Assembly (NCBI GenBank): GCA_943372645.1
Contig: CALRZN010000008.1
Location: forward strand, 1-64,000
Direction of reading: 5' to 3'
Length of the DNA: 64,000 nucleotides
Source: VBWE01 sp943372645
GTDB taxonomy: Bacteria; Bacteroidota; Bacteroidia; Palsa-965
Below the pieces are notes generated by a model, which saw nothing but the letters and a program-made list of their open reading frames with translations, did no database searches and had not been told where the DNA came from. Each line of letters opens with the position of its first letter. Within the stretch, counting starts at the first letter, position 1. The position numbers were made by a program, and so were the translations under genes. Positions 18,201 through 24,024 of the stretch are shown in pieces.

Positions 18201-18315
18201 CGCGCAACGCACGGATATTTTCCTTTTCGTGATCGTGCGCATAAGTGGATGCCGGTGCACTTAGCAGCAGCAATGTCGCACAAAGGCGTACCATGGGTAT
18301 GTACATCTGTTTCAT
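15262..18315 (-). CDS. SBBP-repeat surface protein with gliding-motility-type CTD
   Basis: A 1017-residue exported protein with a signal peptide (to about residue 27, ASTYAHDHE). Residues about 40-260 form the N-terminal domain that usually precedes SBBP repeats ('GFEENKGQFTD', 'NIYPGIDWVWH', 'YDFVIHPGADP'). About eight SBBP-type beta-propeller repeats follow (270-770), each containing 'WSTFxGGSxxD' and 'DxxGNxxVTGxTxSxNFP'. Two 'C..PY.YLWSTGDTT...I.GLCPGQYSV' Ig-like modules lie at about 775-900. The end ('WIPNVFTPNGDNNNDDF' to 'TGFLTLI') is the gliding-motility-associated type B sorting domain, secreted by T9SS. A binding or adhesin role is likely. It is monocistronic; its terminator is shared with the peroxidase gene. 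Confidence 0.88.
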   Translation of the reverse strand: MKQMYIPMVRLCATLLLLSAPASTYAHDHEKENIRALRETMAALSGFEENKGQFTDQENQPVPFVLYKAGAKGIDLYLTDYGMTFVLLNKEHKEVNGKHADTPIRYARIDMNLPGAKISHANIIAENPSADFTNYFYAHCPKGITGVRKYGKITVKNIYPGIDWVWHANANGGMKYDFVIHPGADPELLRMNYEWADISTDASKEHLHLFTPEGELVEGALRTFSGTAEVASAYVVNGKTVSFKIGAYDKTKDLIIDPPLANLWGTYFGGSTWEKNTDIKHDIDAQGNVFATCNTISSNFPSVNPGGGAYFDGTYGGGTATIQGKGGDLAMLKFSNTGVLLWSTFVGGSDDDNGVAIACDANNEVWVTGSSLSTNFPTLAWGSAYYQPAYNGGTSTTYEGGDVVMLKFDNNGVMQWSTYLGGMYNECAFSMDNDPSGNIWITGRTASNDFPVLNIGGSAYYQGTFGGVEDAFITKFSPLGVMQHSTYYGGSDYDHSEFLICDDAGDIYVTGSTASTNFPLLNMGSGAFYQSAHGGTGGTGWNAFYYRGDFGDAYVLRFANTFQQKWGTFIGGTDNDAGRGLTINPSGNLYVIGDTESPNFPVLNGGGYYQASLNTNGSNSAEDAFIAVFSPTGVQQHTTFFGSTGMDRGGAIVADNCGHIYATGHTTSTTLPTVDPGNGAYYIPALVQSDDVWFFQLNNSNNMTWMTYNGCSGFDEKGTSLRLDPQGNLFATGYWCFYSTSNGCYNPGGGAYYKTNIDADDFFIMKFQAAAGGVLTSNLNPVNATCNNACDGSLTASGAGSCFLPYSYLWSTGDTTATISGLCPGQYSVIITDANGDTVMASATITQPPPVTATVNGSLNIVEGDSTTLTAGGGVTYLWSDSSTTPSITVNPTVTTSYSVIVFDANGCSDTITVTVNVEPNNPINIWIPNVFTPNGDNNNDDFFVTSVGFTELHLWIYNRWGQLVWETNTMPLKWNGINLQNKLASDGTYYWVVKGVQIDNKTYENTGFLTLIDGKH

Positions 18316-18459
18316 GCCTTTTAAGGTTAAAAAAAATAAATACGAATGGCTGCGTTTGCCAGCAGTTATGCAAATATAAAATACGGCGGTTCACCTGCAA
18401 GGGGTTGGTGATAACATTTACAACAGACCGGAGTACTGATTAAACAATTGCGAATTTAC

Positions 18460-18491
18460 TTGACATGAACCGGTTCAATGTATTACATTTG
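18460..18491 (+). promoter_or_regulatory. rtcB promoter
   Basis: TTG (18460-18462) and TACATTTG (18484-18491) are separated by 21 nt. The predicted start near 18496 leaves a leader of about 135 nt before the rtcB ATG. Confidence 0.6.
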
Positions 18492-18496
18492 CCCCG

Positions 18497-18631
18497 TCGC
18501 TCTCCAAAAAGCGGCTGCTGTAAACACGGGTGCCAGGCACAGCGTGTATTTTCCAAAAAGGCCGGTATTCCCGGCGCACCGTTGCCCTCATCCAGGGTTT
18601 CCGGTTATTTTCAATAGTTTAGTACAATAAA
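18497..18631 (+). other. Structured 5' leader of rtcB
   Basis: This non-coding stretch contains three successive hairpins: ACACG..TGCC-A-GGCA..CGTGT (18524-18547), GCCGG-TATTC-CCGGC (18561-18575) and CCCT-CATCC-AGGG (18585-18597). No known riboswitch was recognised. It may be a regulatory leader or a small RNA processed from the rtcB transcript; both are inferences. Confidence 0.4.
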
Positions 18632-20146
18632 ATGGAACGAATAAATTCCTTTAAAAATGGATTGTCCAATCCGTATGCAATTCCGGTAACCATTTTCGCA
18701 AACGCCGAAGTGGAAGTGGAAAAGCAGGCCGTGGAAGAACTGCGGCGCCTGCTCGATCTGCAGGAAACGCTGGAACGGATTCAACAAACTGATCCCGATT
18801 TTTTCGGGTGTGAAGTAGGGGTGGAGCAGGTTGCCGTTACGCCTGACTTTCACAAAGGTTCGGGCGTACCCATCGGCACCACGCTGCGCACCAGCGGATT
18901 TTTACTGCCGCAGGCCATCGGCAAAGACATCAACTGCGGCATGCGGCTGTATGTTACCGATGTGCCCGAAGAAAAAATCCGCGCCAAGCTACCGGAGCTG
19001 ACCAAACGCATCCGCCACGTGTACTTTGAAGGCGGCCGGCAACTGCCGCTTTCGCCGGTGCAGAAAAAAGCGCTGCTGCAATATGGTTTGCAGGGACTGC
19101 TCGAAACGCATGGCGATACCAACGGCTCCGGCCTCTGGAAATATTACGATGCATTGCAGCAGGAAAAAGACCTGCAACACGTAATTGACCAGGGTTCGCT
19201 GCAGGCGGGCGGTATTTTTTCGGGACTGGAAAACTACACGAAGATTGACTACACCTCGTACGATGCGCAGCTCGGCTCCATCGGCGGCGGCAATCACTTT
19301 GTGGAAGTACAGCGCGTGGCCGACGTGTTCGACGGTGCAACCGCGTATGCCTGGAACCTGAAAAAAGATGCGGTGGTGGTGATGATTCACACCGGCTCGG
19401 TGAGTGTGGGTTATCCCACCGCGGTGGAAATTGCGGGCCTGCTGCGTAAAATTTATCCGCCAACGCTGAAGCTGCCTGCAAACGGTATGTTGCCGCTTCC
19501 GCTTTCGGAAAAGTATGAAGCAGCAGCGAAACACTTTTTCACCGGCCTGCACAATGCCGCCAACTTTGCGTTTGCCAACCGCATGTTTCTCGGCATGATG
19601 ATGCAGCTGGTATTTGATGATGTGCTGGGCGGATGCAACTTTGAGTTGCTGTACGATTCAGGCCACAACATGGTGTGGAACGAAATGCAAAACGGTAAAT
19701 CCACCTGGCTGCACCGCAAAGGCGCCTGCCCGGCGCGCGGGGCGGAGCAGATGCAACACACACCTTTTGCCTGGACCGGCGAACCTGCGCTGGTGCCTGG
19801 TTCGATGGGTGCAACGTCGTTTATCCTCGCCGGTTGCGGCAATGCCGAAAGCAACAGCAGTGCCAGCCACGGAGCAGGACGCAGCATGTCGCGGGGCGAT
19901 GCACTGAAAGTGAACGAAGACGAGTTCAACCGTTTTCTGAAAAACTTTCACATCATCACACCCATCGATCCGCAATCGCATGCGCTGCGTGGCCGGCAGG
20001 ACATCATCACCAAATGGCACGATGAACTGAAGAAAGAAGCGCCCTTTGCGTTTAAACCGGTGAAACCCGTTATTGATACGCAAACCGAAGCCGGCATTGT
20101 GCGCAAGGTAGCGGAAGTGGAACCGATTTTTACGGTTAAAGGCTAG
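18632..20146 (+). CDS. rtcB: RNA-splicing ligase RtcB family protein
   Basis: RtcB joins RNA 2',3'-cyclic-phosphate (or 3'-phosphate) ends to 5'-OH ends with GTP and Mn2+. The 504 residues keep the family's key positions: 'PDFHKGSGVPIGTTL' (71-85), metal ligands in DINC (Asp99, Cys102), GGGNHFVEV (Asn221, His222), HTGS (His253), the GHN histidine (His345), HRKGA (361-365), 'VPGSMG' (388-393), and the guanylated histidine in SHGAGRSMSR (His413). Several canonical RtcB stretches are altered (HTGSVSVGY instead of HSGSRG, CPARG after HRKGA), so it belongs to a divergent subgroup. No archease, RtcA or RtcR gene is beside it. It precedes the RNA ligase/HD-Pnk operon on the same strand, separated by 466 bp of repeats. 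Confidence 0.92.
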   Translation: MERINSFKNGLSNPYAIPVTIFANAEVEVEKQAVEELRRLLDLQETLERIQQTDPDFFGCEVGVEQVAVTPDFHKGSGVPIGTTLRTSGFLLPQAIGKDINCGMRLYVTDVPEEKIRAKLPELTKRIRHVYFEGGRQLPLSPVQKKALLQYGLQGLLETHGDTNGSGLWKYYDALQQEKDLQHVIDQGSLQAGGIFSGLENYTKIDYTSYDAQLGSIGGGNHFVEVQRVADVFDGATAYAWNLKKDAVVVMIHTGSVSVGYPTAVEIAGLLRKIYPPTLKLPANGMLPLPLSEKYEAAAKHFFTGLHNAANFAFANRMFLGMMMQLVFDDVLGGCNFELLYDSGHNMVWNEMQNGKSTWLHRKGACPARGAEQMQHTPFAWTGEPALVPGSMGATSFILAGCGNAESNSSASHGAGRSMSRGDALKVNEDEFNRFLKNFHIITPIDPQSHALRGRQDIITKWHDELKKEAPFAFKPVKPVIDTQTEAGIVRKVAEVEPIFTVKG

Positions 20147-20209
20147 AAAAAAAAGATCGGGGTTCGAAAAAGGATTTCGATTTTCTGTTCTCCTTGGGTT
20201 AAAGATTTA

Positions 20210-20237
20210 GTTGATCCGCGATGCCTCGCGGATCAAC
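20210..20237. repeat. Palindromic repeat, GTTGATCCGCG family, copy 1
   Basis: A perfect 12-bp stem GTTGATCCGCGA / TCGCGGATCAAC around TGCC. It is preceded by a flank (AAAGGATTTCG...) like that of the other copies. It lies in the 466-bp gap behind rtcB. Confidence 0.85.
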
Positions 20238-20292
20238 TTTACCCACTAACTCAAAGGATTTCGGTTTACTTTTCTCTTAGGTTTAGGTTCTA

Positions 20293-20320
20293 GTTGATCC
20301 GCGGTGCGTCGCGGATCAAC
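20293..20320. repeat. Palindromic repeat, GTTGATCCGCG family, copy 2
   Basis: GTTGATCCGCGG / TCGCGGATCAAC around TGCG; 11 of 12 positions pair in DNA, the last as G-T. It is 83 bp after copy 1 in the same orientation of flanks, forming a two-unit cluster. Confidence 0.85.
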
Positions 20321-20405
20321 GTTTTATAATCTTGCCCATTCCAGATTTTCTCCAGTAACGGAAACAGAGAAGCGGGGAGGCGAACAATTTCAGTAATTAA
20401 ATAAA

Positions 20406-20437
20406 TTTGACTTGTATTACATCACACACTACATTTG
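20406..20437 (+). promoter_or_regulatory. Promoter of the RNA ligase-HD-Pnk operon
   Basis: TTTG (20406-20409), a 20-nt spacer and TACATTTG (20430-20437) form a consensus Bacteroidota promoter, the best in the window. Transcription should start near 20442. Confidence 0.75.
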
Positions 20438-20442
20438 CACCG

Positions 20443-20612
20443 GAACCAGTAACTCAAATTAACCAGATTACAACTCCATGTCATGTAACCGTTTCGCCAC
20501 ATTCTTAGGTTGAACGTTTTCCTTCGGAAGACCGGTTATTCCTTTGCCTTTTTTCCCCAATTAAACACTGCTGATTAATCAGCGGTTCCGTTTCATTTTA
20601 ACTTTACAAGTC
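20443..20612 (+). other. Long 5' leader of the RNA ligase operon
   Basis: About 170 nt of non-coding leader. It contains a perfect 14-bp palindrome GCTGATTAATCAGC (20570-20583), 30 bp before the ligase start, and shorter hairpins such as CTTCGGAAG (20522-20530). Function is unknown; an operator or a translation control element is possible. Confidence 0.4.
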
Positions 20613-21314
20613 ATGTCACTTTCTACCAAATACGGAAGGACGTATCATTATCCGTTTTCGCCGGGTACTACCAGCGACGATCGCCTGAACTGGGCGTACT
20701 GGGATGATATTACCCAAATCAGCGAAGTTGTACACACCGAAAAACTGGATGGTGAAAACAACTGCCTGAGTAAATACGGCGTGTTTGCGCGTTCGCACGT
20801 GGCGCCCACTGTTTCGCCCTGGACCTCGGCGCTGCGCCAGCGCTGGGAGCTGATCAAAAACGACCTCGGCGATCTCGAAATCTTCGGCGAAAACCTGTAC
20901 GCCATCCATTCCATTGCGTACCACAAACTCGAGCAGCATTACTTTGTGTTCGGGGTGCGGCAGCACGGGGTGTGGCTTTCGTGGGAAGAAACGAAGTTTT
21001 ACGCGGGCATGCTCGATTTTCCGACCGTACCTGAAATCGCGTTTGAAAAAACGCCGGCCGATAAACTGTCGTTCGAAGCCAACTTCCTCGAACTTGTGAA
21101 AAACGAAAGCGTCTTTGCATCACACGACATCCTTACCGGGAAACCGTGTTCGATGGAAGGCATTGTAACCCGAAACACCGCCGCTTACCCGGTGGAGGCA
21201 TTTGCGAAAAACGTATTCAAATACGTGCGCAAAGGCCATGTAAAAACCGACGCACACTGGACGCGCAACTGGAAACGTGCGCCGCTGGTGTGGGAAACTA
21301 AATCAGGTATTTAG
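20613..21314 (+). CDS. ATP-dependent RNA ligase
   Basis: A 233-residue nucleotidyltransferase of the RNA ligase superfamily. It seals 3'-OH and 5'-PO4 ends through a lysyl-AMP intermediate. Motif I is EKLDGEN with the adenylated Lys44; motif III is EIFGEN (89-94); motif IV is EGIVTR (182-187); motif V is KYVRK (203-207). There is no additional domain beyond the minimal catalytic core, so it is shorter than most RNA ligases and may need a partner. The HD-Pnk gene follows on the same strand, and it would produce exactly the ends this enzyme needs. Such ligases are known to sit beside HD-Pnk genes in other bacteria. Whether it works on RNA only or also on nicked duplexes cannot be seen. Confidence 0.85.
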   Translation: MSLSTKYGRTYHYPFSPGTTSDDRLNWAYWDDITQISEVVHTEKLDGENNCLSKYGVFARSHVAPTVSPWTSALRQRWELIKNDLGDLEIFGENLYAIHSIAYHKLEQHYFVFGVRQHGVWLSWEETKFYAGMLDFPTVPEIAFEKTPADKLSFEANFLELVKNESVFASHDILTGKPCSMEGIVTRNTAAYPVEAFAKNVFKYVRKGHVKTDAHWTRNWKRAPLVWETKSGI

Positions 21315-21322
21315 GCATCAGT

Positions 21323-21355
21323 CATTAGGCATTAGCATACACCTAATGCCTAATG
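21323..21355. repeat. Inverted repeat between RNA ligase and HD-Pnk
   Basis: CATTAGGCATTAG and CTAATGCCTAATG form a perfect 13-bp stem with a 7-nt loop, 8 nt after the ligase stop. The arms consist of short direct repeats of ATTAGGC/GCCTAAT that continue outside the stem (21311-21372). No T-run follows, so it is not a standard terminator; it could stabilise the upstream mRNA segment. Confidence 0.7.
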
Positions 21356-21417
21356 CCTGATGACTAAATGCCTGAAAAACAAGAGAAGAAAACAGAACTA
21401 TAAATAAAACAAAATCA

Positions 21418-22527
21418 ATGTGGAGTTTAATAAACGATAAGATATGGAATACGCTCGAAGCGCAGTTTTCCTGGGTGCGCGAAATGAACGGCGTGCCGCA
21501 GGATGCCATTTACCATGCCGAGGGCGATGTGGCCACGCATACCCAAATGGTGCTGAACGAACTCGTGCAGCTCGACGGTTATAAAAAGCTGGATATGGAA
21601 GCGCAGGAGATTTTGTGGGCTGCCGCACTCATGCACGATATTGAAAAACGCTCGACCACCATTATTGACGAAGCGGGCCGCATTCATTCGCCGGGACATG
21701 CCAAGAAAGGGGAGGCCACCGTGCGCGAATTGTTTTACCGCAACGGCCTGGCCCCGTTTGCCACCCGCGAACACGTTGCCAAACTGGTGCGTTACCACGG
21801 ATTGCCACTGTGGTCGCTGTACAAAACCGATCCGCAGAAAGCCGTGATCAAAGCCAGCCTGGAAACGAATACCGAATGGATTGCGCTGCTGGCCGAAGCC
21901 GATGCGCGCGGACGAAAATGTGCCGACCGCGACGAACTGCTGCTGCGCGTGGACCTGTTCCGTGAGCAGTGCCGCGAACTGGACTGTTTCGGCAAACCGC
22001 GGGCCTTCGCTTCAGACCTCGGGCGTTTTCTCTACTTTATGAAAGAAGACGAAGCCACGCCCGATTACGAACCGTTTGACGATTACGCCGGCGAAGTTGT
22101 GCTTATGTCGGGCCTGCCAGGTTCAGGGAAAGATGCATACATCAAAAAGCATTACAAAGACTGGCCTGTGGTAAGCCTCGACAATGAACGCCGCGCCCGC
22201 AAAATTGCGCCCGACGATGCGCACGGAAACGGGCAAGTGGTGCAGGCCTGCAAAGAACAGGCGCGCGTTTTCCTCCGGAAAAAACAGCCTTTCGTTTGGA
22301 ACGCCACCAACATCACGCGGCAGATGCGCAGCCAGCTCATTGATCTGTTTACGACCTATAAGTCAAAAACCACGATCGTTTATATCGAGGTACCGTACCG
22401 CGAACTGCTCGCGCAAAACCATAACCGCGATTATAAAGTGCCGGAAGCAGTAATGAAACGACTTACGGCGAAGCTGGAAGTACCGTATCCGGACGAGGCC
22501 TGGGCGGTAACGTACGTAATCCGATAA
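21418..22527 (+). CDS. HD-Pnk: 2',3'-phosphoesterase and polynucleotide 5'-kinase
   Basis: A 369-residue bifunctional end-healing enzyme. Residues about 20-200 form an HD-type phosphohydrolase: His41 (ATHTQMV), His73-Asp74 (ALMHDIEK), His94 (PGHAKKGE), His127 (VRYHGLP) and Asp162 (AEADARGR). Residues about 225-369 form a P-loop kinase with GLPGSGKD (232-239), VSLDNERR and a later NATNITRQMR block, as in polynucleotide kinases. Proteins with this architecture, characterised in Runella slithyformis, remove 2',3'-cyclic or 3'-phosphates and phosphorylate 5'-OH ends. It lies about 100 bp downstream of the RNA ligase, so the two form a heal-and-seal operon. The repeat array begins 38 bp after its stop codon. 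Confidence 0.9.
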   Translation: MWSLINDKIWNTLEAQFSWVREMNGVPQDAIYHAEGDVATHTQMVLNELVQLDGYKKLDMEAQEILWAAALMHDIEKRSTTIIDEAGRIHSPGHAKKGEATVRELFYRNGLAPFATREHVAKLVRYHGLPLWSLYKTDPQKAVIKASLETNTEWIALLAEADARGRKCADRDELLLRVDLFREQCRELDCFGKPRAFASDLGRFLYFMKEDEATPDYEPFDDYAGEVVLMSGLPGSGKDAYIKKHYKDWPVVSLDNERRARKIAPDDAHGNGQVVQACKEQARVFLRKKQPFVWNATNITRQMRSQLIDLFTTYKSKTTIVYIEVPYRELLAQNHNRDYKVPEAVMKRLTAKLEVPYPDEAWAVTYVIR

Positions 22528-22565
22528 GAGTTCGTATTCCGTAAAGGATTTTGGTTTTCGTTCCC

Positions 22566-22772
22566 GTTGATCCGCGAAAGATCCTTTTTATTAAAAGAGC
22601 TCTGGATTTCGTTACCCTTATAGTTTTTGGTCCTGTTGATCCGCGAAAGATCGTTTTCCATAAAAGAGCTCTGGATTTCATTACCCTTATAGTTTTTGGT
22701 TCTGTTGATCCGCGAAAGTTCGTTTTTAATAAAAGATCTTTGGATTTCGTTACCCTTATAGTTTTTGGTTCT
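22566..22772. repeat. Three 69-bp tandem direct repeats
   Basis: Units start at 22566, 22635 and 22704, each with GTTGATCCGCGAAAG followed by a conserved AAAAGA-CT-TGGATTTC-TTACCCTTATAG... and a TTTTTGG tail. The next unit start at 22773 is the central palindrome. Units differ at only a few positions. Because 69 is a multiple of three, all frames stay open, but nothing else suggests coding. Confidence 0.9.
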
Positions 22773-22810
22773 GTTGATCCGCGATGCATCGCGGATCAAC
22801 AGAACCAAAA
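22763..22810. repeat. Perfect 48-bp palindrome at the centre of the repeat array
   Basis: The left arm TTTTGGTTCTGTTGATCCGC runs through CGATGCATCG to its exact complement ending at 22810. The 28-bp core at 22773-22800 is the family's GTTGATCCGCG palindrome. A perfect palindrome of this size would extrude as a cruciform or form a long hairpin when transcribed. Confidence 0.92.
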
Positions 22811-22935
22811 CTTAAACGAACCCAGAATCTTTTCGGATCGCGGATCAACGGGAACCAAAAACTTAAACGAACCCAGAATCTTTTCGGACCGCGGATCAAC
22901 GTGAACCCAAAACTTAAACGAACCCGGAATCTTTT
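22801..22935. repeat. Inverted half-site repeats right of the palindrome
   Basis: The sequence GAACC-AAAACTTAAACGAACCC-GAATCTTTTCGG is repeated three times. GCGGATCAAC half-sites end at 22800, 22849 and 22900 (spacing 49 and 51 bp). The half-sites point opposite to those in the left array, so the whole block 22566-22935 is arranged as a large imperfect inverted repeat around the palindrome. Confidence 0.85.
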
Positions 22936-23077
22936 CGGGCAGTCAGTTCGAGTGTTTCTTGCTGATTTTTCATCAGCAAGAAATGTATCGAGAACGTGGG
23001 TCGGGATACCCTCGCACGTTTTCGATACACCTTCCATTTCGCCGCCCTGCGCGCCCGGCACTCGAACTGACTGCCCG
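22936..23077. repeat. 142-nt nested inverted-repeat element (three-way junction)
   Basis: A perfect 19-bp outer stem, CGGGCAGTCAGTTCGAGTG at 22936-22954 with its complement at 23059-23077, encloses two hairpins. The first has a 12-bp stem TTTCTTGCTGAT with a TTTTC loop (22955-22983). The second has arms TGTATCGA/TCGATACA and AACGTG/CACGTT (22984-23029) with an apical GGGT/ACCC. It is strongly structured as RNA or single-stranded DNA. Similar GTCAGTTCGAGTG...TATCGAGAAC repeats are, from memory, common in Flavobacteriia genomes; no search was made. Confidence 0.8.
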
Positions 23078-23190
23078 CTTTTGTTTTGTTCAATACCATT
23101 TTGGAAAACCGCTAAATCAGCATAAATATTTTCAGAAGCGATTGCACTGCGCTGCGGACTATCGCGGAGCAACGTAGCCCAAAAACTTTT

Positions 23191-23198
23191 TATCTTTG
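23191..23198 (+). promoter_or_regulatory. -7 promoter box of the 2OG oxygenase gene
   Basis: TATCTTTG, a full match to TAnnTTTG, ends 4 nt before the ATG at 23203, which predicts a leaderless mRNA. Confidence 0.5.
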
Positions 23199-23202
23199 AA
23201 CC

Positions 23203-23814
23203 ATGGCCGTAATAAAACCATTCCGTCATCATCCGCCCATCAAATTCAGTGAACTGAATTATGAGTTTGCGGACTATACCTGGTTCCGAAATTTCTTTTC
23301 CCCGGCGGAGATGGATAAAATACTGGCGGCCTGGGATGACAAACTGGCCGACGAAGCCCAGGTGAATAATGCCGGGAAAGAAATTGCGCGCGAAGATCTG
23401 CGCCAGTCCAAAATCATGTTCCTGAAAGCAGGGGCAAACGACTGGATTTACGACCGCCTCGGGCAGGCATGCCAGCAGGTGAACATGAACCGGTACAAAT
23501 TTGACATCAAAGGATTCCAGACCGAGCTGCAGCTGGCCAACTACGGCGAAGGCGATTTCTTCGACTGGCACATGGATTTCGGGGCCGGCGATATCTCCAA
23601 CCGCAAACTGAGTATTAGTATACAACTTTCTGATCCTGAATCGTATGAAGGCGGCGACTTGCAGTTTATGATTAATCAGAATATCATAAACGCCCCGCGT
23701 GATAAAGGCACCGCAATTATCTTTCCTTCGTTCGCATTGCACCGTGTTTTACCCGTTACCCGGGGCAACCGGTTTTCAATTGTGGGCTGGATTGCTGGTC
23801 CGCCGTACAAGTGA
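23203..23814 (+). CDS. 2-oxoglutarate/Fe(II)-dependent oxygenase (prolyl 4-hydroxylase-like)
   Basis: A 203-residue cytoplasmic dioxygenase. The iron-binding triad is visible as H123-x-D125 (FFDWHMDFG) and His180 (FALHRVLPV), with the 2-oxoglutarate-binding Arg190 (GNRFSIVGW). 'LSISIQLSDPESYEGGDLQ' is the typical central strand of the P4Hc/PKHD family. These enzymes hydroxylate proline or other residues, or support iron-regulated functions. The substrate is not evident from the context: it stands alone after the repeat block and before the chitinase operon, with its own promoter and terminator. Confidence 0.88.
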   Translation: MAVIKPFRHHPPIKFSELNYEFADYTWFRNFFSPAEMDKILAAWDDKLADEAQVNNAGKEIAREDLRQSKIMFLKAGANDWIYDRLGQACQQVNMNRYKFDIKGFQTELQLANYGEGDFFDWHMDFGAGDISNRKLSISIQLSDPESYEGGDLQFMINQNIINAPRDKGTAIIFPSFALHRVLPVTRGNRFSIVGWIAGPPYK

Positions 23815-23863
23815 AATAACGGTCATTTTAAATACGCATATTCATCCGATGGGGTAAAAAAAT

Positions 23864-23895
23864 ACACGGCCCCGGATGAACAGCGCCGTGTTTTT
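23864..23895 (+). terminator. Terminator of the 2OG oxygenase gene
   Basis: ACACGGC and GCCGTGT close a 14-nt loop and are followed by TTTT. It lies about 50 bp behind the stop codon. Confidence 0.65.
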
Positions 23896-24024
23896 GTGCT
23901 TAATTGCCGGGGTAACGAAACTGAAACTTTACGAATTATCTGGCAAATTGGTCGCAGTTCCGGCCCCGGCAATATGCGCACACCACGAATAAATGATCAC
24001 ACTTCTTTATAGGTCCGAAGTGAA

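Noticed and set aside
22551..22904. A 117-codon plus-strand frame with a 23-residue repeat (and similar minus-strand frames at 22431-22808 and 22756-23742)
   Set aside because: The 69-bp DNA repeat is a multiple of three, so frames on both strands stay open. The repeats are explained by the palindromic DNA family, there is no promoter in position, and the minus-strand 22756 frame runs antisense through the 2OG oxygenase gene.
22566..22935. Repeat array as a CRISPR
   Set aside because: The repeats are continuous 69-bp units with no unique spacers, the right half is inverted, and no cas gene is present.
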